A stretch of 64,000 nucleotides of DNA. Source: Aphrophora alni. Lineage: Eukaryota > Arthropoda > Insecta > Hemiptera > Aphrophoridae. Below, one piece after another: positions 44,103 through 55,960 of the stretch. The DNA lies in NCBI GenBank assembly GCA_963513935.1, contig OY740765.1, positions 76,491,718 through 76,555,717 of the forward strand, in the 5' to 3' direction. The translations under genes and the position numbers were made by a program. Position 1 is the stretch's first letter. The number at the start of each line of letters is the position of its first letter. The notes beneath the pieces are model-generated. The model was not told the DNA's origin and ran no database searches. It saw only the letters and a program-made list of their open reading frames with translations.

Positions 44103-47100
44103 CTGAAACAATAAAATTTAAAATTCATATCTATAAGTTTTTCGTACATAATAAATTTTAATAAGTTTATAGTTCTGTATAATAACATTTAATATGTAAA
44201 ATAGTATGTGTAAATTATATTTGTTATAGGACTCTGTTCTGGTTTACCAGATACGTCCCTGACTATTTGTGGGAATAGAATGACATCAAATAATAAAATA
44301 TTTAACCAACCAACCTAATAGAACTCAATGAAGAAGACCCAACGTGTAAAATAAACATGAATATGGAGGATGATAGGGTTAATCCTAATTTCACTGAATC
44401 CACTCCTCAATTTATGGAAGTTTAAGGGATATTAACTGACCAGGGAATCCTGTGACATCTCAATCAGAACATCTCAACATCAGCAAAAATAAATACAAGC
44501 GTCAATAAATTCAGAGGTGCAACAGTAGAAATTGAAATAATCAGAAGCAACTGAGAAGGGGATGCCAATAAAACCCAAGACAAAACTGTGATTAAGATAA
44601 CCCAAGCCACTGGTCACATAAATCTTTGATTGTGCGGCCCTTACAGGTAAGAGGCTTAGGTTGATTAGAGCATAAGCACCTACTGAACTTTTGCCAAATA
44701 TGCTAATAATAATAAAAGTGGATTATTTATTAAAACTCACCGAGGGGACTAATCTACTAGAATAGAACCTAGGGGCTTAATTGCACAATAGGCTTTAAGA
44801 AGTCACTGTATGAAGGGTCACAATTCCCCTAAATGTATCTACAGTAGAAACTAATAATTATTTGTACTTAAGGGAGGAGATTGTAGACGAAGTGACTTTG
44901 AAGGAAACAATAAGCGAGGTGTAGGGCTGCTATGCTTGATCTTTGTGTGTCTGTATTAGATTGTAAATTTTTAATTTTGGCACGAGGAAGAATTAATTCA
45001 CCAGTCAGAAACTAAGTACTTTATTATTAACCCTTTGTGGACAATATAATTTTACAAATGAATCTCCGTCATGTTCTTAACACTCAGTGTCATTGAACAT
45101 GTTATTTCTTCATGTCACACATACTTTTTTTTATTTTATATTTTTATTTATTATTATTATTTTTTTTTATTTATTTTTTTTTTTATTTACAATAACAATA
45201 TTTACAGAAATATAATTACAATTTATAAAGTTGATACAGTTTATAAATTAAACTTCATTTACAGATAATTTTTGAATTGTAAAAATAAAATGAATGGATA
45301 TGTCTCATTTTTATTGCATCACAACTAGTACATTTAATTAAAACACTTTTGTAAATTTGAATATACAAGAAATTTATTCAAAAAAATAATTTGGGTATAA
45401 ATTTTGGCTAATAAATAAAAATCGAGGTGGATTTTAAAACGTTACTGAACACTGTTGTAGTAAATTTAAATATTTAGGAATTTTCTTGAGCTTTTTTAAA
45501 AAAAAAAAAAATTCTACTTAATTAAAAACCTATCAATGATACATGAACTTTCACAATTATCCATACCAAAGGCGCAAAAAAAATAAAATTCTAAGAAATA
45601 TAATACACTTTTGTAATACGATACAACAACGTATTACAGAAATGTTGTAATAGAAATGTTAATGACAACGGTTAAGATAATGTTTTGTTTTTTTACCATT
45701 ACTCGTTAACCACAATTGTCTTTAACATGCATCTGGCATTACTCAATTTTGATTTATTAAATTTTAAAATGGCATTTTCACTAAAAATTCCAAATTGGTA
45801 CATTCAAATAGAAATTGGTAAAAAGTCAGAATATAGGTATTTTATTAAATCATTAGGGTTAAAATTGAGAAAATCGGATAATGGTTTCCTTAAAATACAG
45901 AGATCATTTACTAGAACATTGATAGTCACATAAATACAAAATTTTGTATGAAACAGTCAATTTGTTTGGTGTCAGACCAACAATCCAAGAATCGGTCATT
46001 TGTTTTAATACTTTTTTGGAATCGGTGACCTTAAATCTTTTCATATACAATATAATATACAAGGTTATGCTCTAACACTCGAATACATCTCTCAAATGAG
46101 ACTTAACAGCTCCTCATTCATGTACTGAATGAGAAATTTGATACCATATTTGGATTTAGCTATATTATTCCTTTCTGATCACCATTTTGGCAGCAACAAA
46201 TAAGAGATGGCATACATTACATTAAACAACCTTGAGCTTACTATAATGCCCATTATTATTAGTACATGTGTTCTGTATATTTCTCATACAAAGGAGGCGT
46301 ATCCAGAAAGTAAGAACTGTTCACAGGCTCCATGTTTGCACACTACTCTCCCTAATTTATTGCCTTTTCACAGACACCATTACAGATAGACCAGAGTATT
46401 TTTAGTTTGTTTTGATTATATAAAATGTTTAACTCTTTTTAAGATCCTTCTGATTGGGAAATAAGATCCTTCTGATTAACAGTTTTTTAAAAGCAACAAA
46501 TGTCTCGCCAGTGGAAATTCATTGCCAGATTTATGAAACTGCAATAAGTGATGGAATGTTGAAAATGTGAGTGAAGCAATGAAGAACGGACCAATGTGTA
46601 TGGAAAAGTTTGGTTCAATCTTTAAATTACACATAATTAATCTTATATTACTTATATTCATGAGATTGCTTCTTTTAAATATCAACTGGATTTATAAAAT
46701 ATATAATATTAATTTATAATATGTACTGATCCACCTGATTTACAATTTATATTTTTGATTTATTTTGAAAATTTGTTCATTTAAACATTTATAGGCATTT
46801 GTTATATAATTTTAGCACCATGTATAGTGAAATATTTTCAAAAAATTGAACAGAATCTTACTTGGAACAATCAATGACCCTCTTTCGAACTGCCGTCTAG
46901 GTTTAAACATTTAAGCAGACTTTTTAAAACTATGCCTGCTATTACTAAGATTAATTTAAGTGGCTGTTTATTGACATCATAATAAAAATTTTAAATCCCT
47001 CTTCACAAAATATACACCAACTGGAAAATTTAATTCTGTTAAATTGTTACCAGCCTAAAAAAAAAAACCGTTTTGACAATTTATGCTCGAAGCAGTAGAG

Positions 47101-47743
47101 TTTGATGAGCAAGTGTTCATTGTGAATGTTTATTTAGAGTCTTGGTTAGGATTGTTTTAGTGTCGTTTAGGTTGTTTGTAAAAATGTTTATCCGTATTAA
47201 ATAAATAATGGCAAACACTCCTTTAAAAAAAGAAGAAGAAGAAAAAGTAAGTTATATTAGGTGATAAAAAACCTGTGTGTGAGATAAAATCTAATAAAGT
47301 CCGAGATAAATATTTTTGAGTTTGCTGGAGTGCAGCGCATAACAAAATCAAGGAATGTGTTCATATTCATAAAACTAAACAAGAAGTACATACTTTCTTA
47401 TTCAGTATAAAATTTCACATTATTTTATATATAATATGTTTACGTGATGTGGTACACCAAAGAAACATTTTAATTTTGTTTTTGAAATTTAAATAATCAC
47501 ACACACAGGTACAAAAATCCTGAGTATAAAACACATGATATAGTTACCAATTTAAATCTTTTTTCTGGATTTCTAATTATATGATTAGAATCACTAAAAA
47601 TGTCCTGACAGTGAAGGTTTTAGTATTAGACAGTTTAATGGGTAAAAAATAAATTAAATTAAATTTTTTAAAAATTTTTAAAAAAACTTTAATTTTCTGT
47701 ACATTGTACAAGTATTTATGATGAAGGAATCAAATAAATTTCA
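44103..47743. other. Intron 3 sequence without recognised gene
   Basis: AT-rich. A T-rich low-complexity tract lies at 45125-45190. A coding-looking but stop-broken stretch lies near 44375-44600 (plus strand, with KFRGATVEIEII readable); no family was recognised. Near 46285 the motif GGCGTATCCAGAAAGTAAG resembles a mariner-type terminal repeat without a partner. Confidence 0.4.
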
Positions 47744-48400
47744 TTAAATTTTGTAATCATCCCGAAAAAGACCATTTATATACATTAAGAATAACAAAGC
47801 GCTCAATATCAAACCTTTAGGTATGGTACAGCATATGATATGGAATATAGTATTCCTGTATATAATTTTTCTCTGTCTGGAATTTTGTAAATATGATTTA
47901 ATTAATGATAAACATCTACCTCTTATATCAATCATATTTCCATAGTTTCTCCAACAAAAGACAATGATTAACACAATCAAGAGCCTTGGATAGATCACAG
48001 AAAACACTGGTGGTACTCTGTGAATTACCCAAAGTACATGCAACCTCATTTTCAAAATATATATAAGTGTATCCCCAGTACATAATCCCTTTCTAAAACC
48101 ACACTGGAACGTATAAAATAGGTTAATAACATTTACAATTTTATTCAATCTAGAATTAACTAGCTTTTCAATAATTTTTGATATATAAGACAAAACAGAT
48201 ATAGGACAATAATTACTAATTTTGTATTTATCATCTTTCTTGAAAACTGGTGTAATTTCAGCAAATTACAGTTTATCAGGAAGAATTCCCATTTACAAAT
48301 TTTGATTTATTATAACTGAAAGTGAACCTGATATTAAATTTGCAGTTGCCTTCAAAATTCAAATTTGTATTTCATCCCATTCAACTGCGCTTTTATTTTT
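47744..48400 (-). pseudogene. LINE (non-LTR) reverse transcriptase fragment
   Basis: Minus-strand translation shows ATANLISGSLSVIINQ (about 48330), FAEITPVFKKDD (48265), YKISNYCPISVLSYISKIIE (48225-48165) and then LVNSRLNKIVNVINLFYTFQCGFRKG, the conserved first half of a LINE RT domain. A degraded PKGLILSALLFLMYIN block near 47780 is the equivalent of the motif before the catalytic FADD. Several stops and a frameshift are present; the catalytic motif itself is absent. It lies in USP32 intron 3, same orientation as the host gene. Jockey/CR1-like affinity is likely but not proven. Confidence 0.75.
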
Positions 48401-48445
48401 AAGTGAAGATTAAATATGACCTTATATTAAAGACACAATACTTAC

Positions 48446-48551
48446 ATTTAATTTTTTCTTCTTTGAGACCTCTAGTTAATAGTACTAAACCACAAAGCAA
48501 ATCTCTAAATGCAATGCCTTTCTGTGTTCCTCCACAAGCAGCATAGATATA
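48446..48551 (-). CDS. USP32: USP32 homologue, coding exon 3
   Basis: A 106-bp exon with a TTTTTCAG acceptor and a perfect GTAAGT donor. It reads YIYAACGGTQKGIAFRDLLC then GLVLLTRGLKEEKIK, ending one base into a Phe codon that exon 4 completes. The GGTxKGIxF and GLVLLTRG blocks are characteristic of the USP32 N-terminal domain. Entry is in phase 0, following exon 2. Confidence 0.92.
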
Positions 48552-49274
48552 CTGAAAAATTCATAAAACATAAATATGTTAGCAACTATAAAATATAATT
48601 ATGTTTTCGTGTGCGAGTTAGAACTAACCTGACTTTTATTATTAGATTTCATTCTTTTTACTATGTTTTTATTAGTTCGGTTTCCGTCTTATCTGTCTGT
48701 CTATCCGGGTGGAATTTTGCAATCAAGTTTAAACTAACTTCCCAATAAGCTAGAGACCTGAAATTTTGAACATAGGTCAGAATTGGATGACAATACAATA
48801 TTCAGTTGGTTTCTTGTCTCTAGATTTGTTTAAACAATAGTTGTTTAAACAAATAAAAATTAGCCAATGAGATATAGACTTGAAATTTTAAACATGGGTC
48901 GAGGATGGATAACAATGCAATATTCACTCTATTCCTTGTCTGCAAGACTGTTTAAACAATATTTGATGAGAGCAGCGTCTGCTTTCCGCACTTTGCATAT
49001 TCTGCAGTGTAGTATACAGTATCAGCACTGTCGTTTCTGCTCTCTCGTGTTGCTGTAACAACAGAACTTGTGTTTCAAGTGTGTACATTTATCTGTATGA
49101 GCGTGTCGCGTTTCACCCCCTAGTTTAAATTGTGATTGCATTTTCCAGTGGAAACATCCCGTTTCACATGCTTTTGGCGATAGTGAATAGTGCGCTGGGT
49201 TTTCGCCGTCAAATGTGCATTCAATAGTGTGCTAAGCGTACATGTGAATATTACATTTCTGACAATCGTTACAA

Positions 49275-49675
49275 TGGTTAAAGAGACGGCTACTCAACAG
49301 AAGTGCCGATTAGTGAAGAAGAAGCAAACATGGTAAGTTGGGCTACACCAGGAATCTGAAGCAGATAAGTTGGCAAGATTAACCAAATGCCGTAAGTGAG
49401 CTACAGAACGTCCCGAAAAAGTGCAAAATCAAACTTGAAAATGATAAGAAACGAAAGGCTCTAGTGAGGTCGCGTGAAACGGGGGACGCAAATTCATCTT
49501 GACGTGCATCGACATGCTCAAACAAGAGCAAACGAGGCTCCCAAAGCGTGTGCACACCGCTATTCTGAAAAACGAATGTGCGAAACTCCCGAGGCGCATA
49601 AACAGGATGTGAAATGCATTGGGAATTTCCTATATATGTCCCTGTCAGAGTCTATATACAAAACCGATTGAAATC
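49275..49675 (+). pseudogene. Possible Helitron-type N-terminal coding remnant
   Basis: From ATG 49275 the broken reading MVKETATQQKCRLVKKKQTW is followed by basic/glutamine-rich segments and a late CETPEAH, similar in style to the N-terminal repeats of Helitron replicases (short ETPE-type repeats). Two 110-bp non-coding blocks upstream (about 48745-48830 and 48865-48960) are direct repeats of each other with TAGAGACCTGAAATTTTGAA and TATAGACTTGAAATTTTAAA. No terminal hairpin was located. The identification is weak. Confidence 0.3.
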
Positions 49676-50261
49676 TTTCTCCCGGAAATAAGACTAAAAA
49701 ACAGAAAATAATAAATCAAATTAAAATTTTTTTTAAACTTACCATGTGGGGTGCAGCCAGTAAATAATACAAGTAGACAATCCGGATGAATTCACAGCTA
49801 ATTTCTGTGAATCGGAAATGAGATTCACTGTAATTTAATTTATTTACACCTCCTTAACTATCATAGATTGCCTGCGCTCCACGTTTTTCTCTCACGTATT
49901 CCAAATATATCCATAGCCACTAACAATCCTCCCTCAAAATTGTAAAAGGATCATGAAAAATTATTTTATACTTTTAAGTCCGTTTTAAAAACGTGGTATG
50001 TTAAAAAAAAAATTATTTGATTTATTATTTTGTATATCAATTAATAAACTGTATCTATTATCCACAACTGGTCGTCATTTATCATTCGGAAAAAAAGTCA
50101 AAAGGCAGCAAAGAAATAATAATAAACTTGAATTAAGGTGAGTTCCCTCTGTAAAGTCCGATTCCATTGCCATTATACTATTTCATTTACAATTTTACAT
50201 ACACACACTCAAGTACAAAGAGATGCATGCCAAATACATAGTAAAAGTATATATACAAAAG

Positions 50262-50299
50262 GGAGTGGGAGAGAGAGGGAGAGAGAGAGAGAGAGAGAT
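50262..50299. repeat. (GA)n microsatellite
   Basis: An imperfect GGGA/GA run of about 38 bp. Confidence 0.95.
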
Positions 50300-50595
50300 T
50301 CCTCGTACACAGGTTGTGATGGGTTATTTCCCCAACATTGAAGATGACACTTGAATGAGAAAATTCTTCAATACTTGTAAACACCAAATGACGCCCTTAG
50401 TGTTGATCAATGGAAAGTTCTTCATAGAGAGCAACAAAGCACTCTATGACACTTCTGATCCTTTCTGTAGATGTTTTAAATTAAAACAAAATTAAAAAGA
50501 GATGGGCCTAAACTGAGTTACAAGTTCAGAGAAATTCAACTTCGGCTGAAGGGAAAACTTAATACAGTACTACACCAAAGATAACAAAGGATACT

Positions 50596-51470
50596 ATGGT
50601 GAAAGCTTTGTTGGCTGATTATTCTGCTCCTGGTTCACTAATAGAAAGGTTTTCAGAGCCTGTGTGCGGATCTACTACTGGGGAAGTTGAAACTTCTAGT
50701 CGGCCTAGTTCCAATCCACAGAGTAAGGATAGGATGATTGTCATTGTATCACAGGCCAAAGCTCTCCCCAAAGGTATAATGGAAAGACTCATCACAGTCT
50801 CGGCCGATCTATCTGAAGGTATGAGGGTAGTAGGGGTCCAGCGTCTGATGGATCCTTCCTTCCAAAGGAACAAAGTCCAAAGCGGCCTTCAACAACGAAA
50901 AAACTCTGGCAAAAAGACGCTAGCAGAAGTAGCCAACAAACAAGTATCTGACAACAAAAACTAAATGTTTATAAAAAATCTGAATGTCATTCAGATAAAT
51001 CTCAACCATGCCAAAGCAACTTCTGCAGTCCTCGGCAAGAGATTTACTGAATGCACAGAGGACATAGCTCTAATTCAAGAGTCATGGGCCAATGGAGGAT
51101 TCAAGAAGTCTCCCAACCCAGACACGTTAAGATAATTTACTATAAAATGGTAAAAAGATCAAGGGCAGCAATATTTCTTAATAATGTTAATTTTCTTCCT
51201 ATTCCAGAGTTTATAACACAGGACTTGGTCACAGTGCTAGGCAAATTAAGGACTGACAAAGAGGAACAGGAGGTTATAACAGCCTCACCTTATTATCCTG
51301 GTGAGTCCAATACATCTCCAATAGATGACAGTTAAACTTTTTAACTATTGTAAAAGAAGCTCAAAACATTTCGTTATTGGATGTGACTCCAATTCGCACC
51401 ACACCATTTGGGGAAGTGCGAAGAATAACCTAAGAGGTGAGTACCTTCTTGATTATCTTTAAGCTTTTTT
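50596..51470 (+). pseudogene. LINE ORF1 end and start of ORF2 (AP-type endonuclease), truncated
   Basis: An open frame at 50596-50964 (122 codons, Ser/Lys-rich, unknown domain) is followed at once by ATG 50965: the ORF1 stop TAA and the ORF2 start overlap as TAAATG. ORF2 begins MFIKNLNVIQINLNHAKATS and then DIALIQESWANGG, the first strand and catalytic Glu region of the AP endonuclease. After frameshifts it continues with SRAAIFLNNVNFLPIPEFIT (51160-51230) and CDSNSHHTIWGSAKNNLRGE near 51380-51440, the motif carrying the Asp/Asn/His residues. Coding is lost at about 51470. Plus strand, antisense to USP32, in intron 2. Confidence 0.8.
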
Positions 51471-51577
51471 ATTATTATTAAAGAAATAATGTACTGACAC
51501 ACTAATATCATCCAATTATGCAATACACTGTGAAATGTATATGTCTAGGTCTATATTATTATATACAAAAATAATAC

Positions 51578-51705
51578 CTCAGAAATTGGCAGTGGGACAC
51601 CATCACCCAATACATCTTTCACAAATGTCTGTTTATCTATAAAGCCAATTTGATTTGATAACCTTTTAAATGCTTCTTTAATTCGTTTTAATTCTGACTC
51701 TGTCA
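51578..51705 (-). CDS. USP32: USP32 homologue, coding exon 2
   Basis: A 128-bp exon with a TATGTTTCAG acceptor and a GTATTA donor. It completes a split Val codon and reads TESELKRIKEAFKRLSNQIG, then FIDKQTFVKDVLGDGVPLPI and SE. This is the first EF-hand-like segment of USP32, including the diagnostic VLGDGVP. It ends in phase 0, matching exon 3. Confidence 0.92.
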
Positions 51706-51959
51706 CTGAAACATAAATCACCATTAATTAATTCATAATTTCTGAAACCAATATCACTAAATAATTATAAAATATATAGAAAGTCATAAATTATTTGATA
51801 TTTAGTTAAAGTAGAGAGTAATAATGATGGTATACATGGTCCATCATTGAGAATACAATTGATTTAGAATAGGTGTATGTGTCTCATATAGTAAATATAA
51901 AATCATCATTAAATTGGTTGAACTATAATAAACATATTGGCGAGAGTTAAGGGTTATTT

Positions 51960-52445
51960 TTTCCTTGTTGATGGGAACTGTTTAGTACTTCCGGACCTTT
52001 GGATTGGTCGTTGACTTCCAGCGACAAACCACGACTCGTCCGATTGATGTCGGGAGCTAACTAGAAAAAGGCCAGTATGATTAGAGTTGTTACGCAAGAC
52101 GAGTCTAAAGAGAGAACACGTGGGTTTTTTTCGCTACGCAATTCCTTTCGCTTCTATACACGCTATTAGCGCAGCAGTTTACTTTTAATTTAAAAAAGTA
52201 TCGCTTAATTCTTTTTCTATTTTACGTTATTTTATATTCACTTGTCAGTTGACCGTTTTATGTTACTCTTTATAAAATATTCATCTTTGTGAAAGTCTTA
52301 ATTGTATTGTATGTGCAATATTGGAACTATATTATTTGTGTGAACTGTGTTTTATTATACAATATATTGTTACAAGTCTCGGCCGAGAACAGTTGAAGTG
52401 CTATACAACGCCTCCCATGGACATTGGACATCGTGAGTACTCTAA
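51960..52445 (+). promoter_or_regulatory. GC-richer block, possible promoter/first exon or LTR
   Basis: This block inside USP32 intron 1 is clearly less AT-rich than its flanks and contains many CpG. On the plus strand a TCAGTT initiator-like motif lies at about 52245, and about 170 bp later ATGGACATTGGACATC is followed at 52433 by GTGAGT, a strong splice donor. This is the layout of a short coding first exon. Alternatively it is a solo LTR or leader of a retroelement. No downstream exon was recognised. Confidence 0.3.
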
Positions 52446-53380
52446 CATACAATTATTCTGTAGCTTAGATGAATATTAGAATTTCTTGTTATCTGCTTTT
52501 TCATTAAAAGCAGTGGTCCTCCGAACTATGTAAAACCCAAATTTTCTTTTATTACATTACCAAATATTACATCAATTGAACAGGAACAATTATTTAAAAT
52601 TGTATAGAAAGTGTTCAATGCATATTATAATTCTAACAAATTTAAAAACAAATTAATGATTAAACATTAATAATATTATCAACAACCAATAAAATCAACA
52701 ATAAACAATTAATTACATTAACAGAACAACAATAGGATAACATACTGTGCAAATTTAAAAGTTAAACATATGAATAAAAAGGGAAAGCATCCCACTATTG
52801 CAGCTGCAGCTGCTCCAAGAAAACATGATGACCACACTTCCATTTGGTTGCGGAACTCCTCCATCGAGTAATAGGATCGCAACATCAAGAGTTGTCAAAG
52901 ACTCCTCTTAAATGTCTTCTAGTCTTGAATATTTTTAAAGTGCAAAGGAGTTGTTAATCAACAAAACTTCTGCTTGTGAGGGCAAATTTTTAGACTTGAC
53001 AAGTTTGTTTTCCCTAAGCCGTATCTCTGGTTTTATAATTATGTAGATCTTTATTTAGCATTGGGGTACATTTAAATTTAAGATAACAAAGTATTTTGAA
53101 GGTATACATACAGGGAAGTGTGAATATACTCAACTCATTGAAATCACTTTTTCAAGATCCCACACTTTTTATAATCCTCTTAAAGTTTTGCAGCATATTT
53201 GATATTTTGAATAACCTTTCAACATTTGAACTTAGAGTTCCCCCACACTAAAACTCCATAGTTGAAATGTGCATAAATAATCCCATAAATTGCATAAATA
53301 AAAAATGCTGAGGCTTCCATAAGATTTTAGGGTTCTTAGTATACAAATTCCAGAACATAATTTTGTTCATGTTGTTTAAA
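52446..53380. other. Intron 1 sequence without recognised gene
   Basis: AT-rich, no ORF of interest. A short palindrome GCAGCTGCAGCTGC lies near 52800. Confidence 0.6.
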
Positions 53381-53384
53381 GGGA

Positions 53385-53560
53385 AAACCTCTCGGTCATC
53401 ATTGCCTTATAAAAAAAAGAAAGAAAAGCATAAAATAAAGATTTCTATCCCTTGAATGCTCTAATAACATCAGGGTCGAAAAAAAACAAGATTCGGTCTT
53501 GCAAATGCTATTGCTCTGGCTATCCCAAGTTAAATTATTACAATAACTTGACGTAATAAC
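53385..53560. repeat. Dispersed repeat related to 37230-37490
   Basis: A diverged second copy of the repeat described at 37230; see there for shared blocks. Confidence 0.5.
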
Positions 53561-53644
53561 TTTGTTAATTGGGGCTATGATATGATGTCTCGATATGATA
53601 CTAACATGAGGGATGGCCCAGAAATATTATCTATGTTTTTTAGT

Positions 53645-54070
53645 CTAAAATACATCAAACCAGTTTTTTTTATTACAATTAACGGATAAATTATTTTCAA
53701 AAAAGTACGGACTTGTAATATTACAGTCCACAAAAAACTTTATTTCTAAATCATTTATGGAATCTGCATTAAAAATGAGATTTGTGTCATCTGGAAACTG
53801 TACTATTTTGTAAAAGTTGTTTGACCAGACCAATCTTTAACATAGAGTGAGTATATGGAAAGTATATAAACCCAAAAACCAATCCCTGTGGGACTCCACA
53901 GTTTAACTAAACCTAACCAGAAGGTTTTCCTGCAACTTCCATACAATATAACCTAAGCCAATACAATAGCCTCTGATACCAGTTTTCCAAATTATTAAAA
54001 AGGAGGTCTTGGTCAACACAATCAAAAGCCTTGAAGAGATACAAAAATTATTTGGGTAACCTCCTAAAGC
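53645..54070 (-). pseudogene. LINE reverse transcriptase fragment (palm)
   Basis: Minus-strand blocks are KAFDCVDQDLLFNNLENWYQ near 54035, GVPQGLVFGF near 53900 and VQFPDDTNLIF near 53790, the FADD-type catalytic motif with Ala replaced by Pro. Then DINDLEIKFF-type helix and NKKNWFDVF. Frameshifts lie between the blocks. This is the RT palm region not covered by the 47744-48400 fragment. It lies in USP32 intron 1. Confidence 0.75.
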
Positions 54071-54104
54071 ATCTGTAATAAATAAGCATCTAACATAGTT
54101 TAAT

Positions 54105-54960
54105 TCTATAGAAACGTGGGTGACATCAAAGACTATTTATCAATGCGGACTATTTATAAAGAAAACAACAAGTAAATAATTTTATTCAAAACATACCTCA
54201 ATCAAATTCACTCAAACTTGCAATTTATTCATGAAATCCAATCAGACAACCACCTAAACTTCTTGGACTTTTTTAACAGACAATAAGCACAGTTTTAAAA
54301 TACATTGTTAACCTACGCATACTGATCTCATACCAGTTACGTCTTCATCTCCACCACAATTAAATAGAAGCATTTAACTTGATGATTTCTCATATGATAA
54401 AAGTTCCCACAGTGGATGAACATCAGAATGAGGAATTACTTATCATAAAGACAATTGCCAAAATTATTCGTTACAAAGCATGTATTGTAGATAGAATTTT
54501 TTTAAATCAGCAACAACACAAAAAAAGACCTGGCACAAATGAAAAATTCCAATATATTTCCTAAGAGTATATATTTCCTAAGAGAGTTCTCCAAACGCAC
54601 ATTCCTATGGGACAACAAAGAGGAGGGCTTCCAATTACCATTTAGGAATACCAATAACCTAAGTCGACATCTGCAAACAAAGGTCCAAACAAACAAATAT
54701 TCAACCTTAGAAAAAATGTCTTGCGGAAGTAGTGAATGCGTATATACATAAGACAAACCAGTCGATCGTTCAAGAGATGCGTCAAAGAAAATATCGATGC
54801 CCTGAAGTCAAGTTATGCAGAACACCTGGTGTCTTCCAACCACACTTATAACGACATAAACAACCTTGAAATTCTTCACATAGTGGGTAAGAGTAAGCAC
54901 TTGGACATTTTGGCTCAGTATGGTCTGCAAGCTCCTAGTGACCAGTTAAGTGTGTAATGG
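54105..54960 (+). pseudogene. Second Penelope-like relic (RT end and GIY-YIG)
   Basis: A degraded palm motif (RNVGDI, from RYVDDI) near 54110 is followed by NQIHSNLQFIHEIQSDNHLN and FLDF at about 54190-54275. After a badly broken region, the block NKEEGFQLPFRNTNNLSRHL and then SCGSSECVY (54600-54745) leads to IRQTSRSFKRCVKENIDALK and SYAEHLVSSNHTY, the GIY-YIG nuclease with the conserved GQTGRSF turned into RQTSRSF. It ends at TAA 54957. It is diverged from the copy at 19 kb and far more decayed in its first half. Confidence 0.75.
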
Positions 54961-54974
54961 TAAATTATGTGACA

Positions 54975-55960
54975 TTTAATTTGTGGTGCAAAGAGGAAGT
55001 TGCAGCAAACATTCATAAAGCCTTAAATAAAATGATTTCTTGGGTGGAAAACTGGAATCTTCCAATATCAAAATCTAAAACTAAATACAACAAAATATAA
55101 ACTTCAGAGGTGTCAATGCTGCTGATTCTAGTTTACCTCCTCTGGGACTCATCCGAGTGTTTCCTGTTTGGGTCTCACTTGTAAGAACAAGGTGTCTGGC
55201 ATTTCCTGGCTTTCACACCAAATCTCCGGAAGTAAAAGCTTACCCAACCTAACTTAACCTCAACCTTGCGACATGTGGCCCTGGAACCTAATCATGCGCA
55301 ATATGCAGAGTTTGTACATGTTATATTGAAGTATCCCTAAACAAGGACAACCAACACTCAGGGTCTGGTGTGTGTATTCCGGAGTTGACCCTTGGATCCT
55401 CTGTGGCCTCATCCAGCAAAGGAACTGAATTGCTAGTCATAAAGCCTTACAGTACTGTAAGGAACTTAACTCGGCTAGGATATCCATACTCACCGACTCA
55501 AATCAGCACTTCATGCAATAGAAAAATATAAACCATCATCATATTTCAGTCTCACCAAGGAAATACAAAAACTACTGCAAGAAACACCTAACAACATTGT
55601 TATGCAGTGGATACTAAGTCACTGTGGTGTACCAGGGAATGAGAGACATGATGAAATTGCAAAAGAAGCACTTCAATCCAAGCCAAATCTTCATTTTACT
55701 ACCAACTTCCTAAAGAATAAAACAAAGAGCAGATGCAATGAGGAATGTCTGAGGGCATGGAAGAACAGCTCAATAGGAAGACATCTGTATGCCATACAAC
55801 ATGTCCTGAATGACCTCAGAATTTATGCTGGACTCAGCAAAGAACAGCAGACTTCCGCAGCAAGAATTTGTCTTATAGTTACAGATGACTATCTACATCG
55901 CTACAACCTCTCACTCAGACTCCCAGATGTGTAGAAACTGCAAAAGGGAAGTAAAAAGTC
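54975..55960 (+). pseudogene. LINE RT C-terminus and RNase H domain
   Basis: At 55010-55100 the frame EVAANIHKALNKMISWVENW then NLPISKSKTK is the usual end of a LINE RT domain. At 55350-55600 there is a broken RNase H start (GSGVCIPELTLGSSVASSS, TELLVIKAL). Then at 55602-55934 an open frame gives WILSHCGVPGNERHDEIAKE, the RNase H C-terminal motif with catalytic Asp, and a tail typical of LINEs with RNase H. It may be the distal half of the plus-strand LINE that begins at 50596, separated by 3.5 kb of inserted sequence. Confidence 0.75.

Noticed and set aside
44375..44600. Possible gag- or ORF1-like coding remnant
   Set aside because: Several stops in all frames and no recognisable motif.
46270..46330. 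Mariner-type terminal repeat (GGCGTATCCAGAAAGTAAG)
   Set aside because: No matching inverted end or transposase sequence nearby, so only noted.
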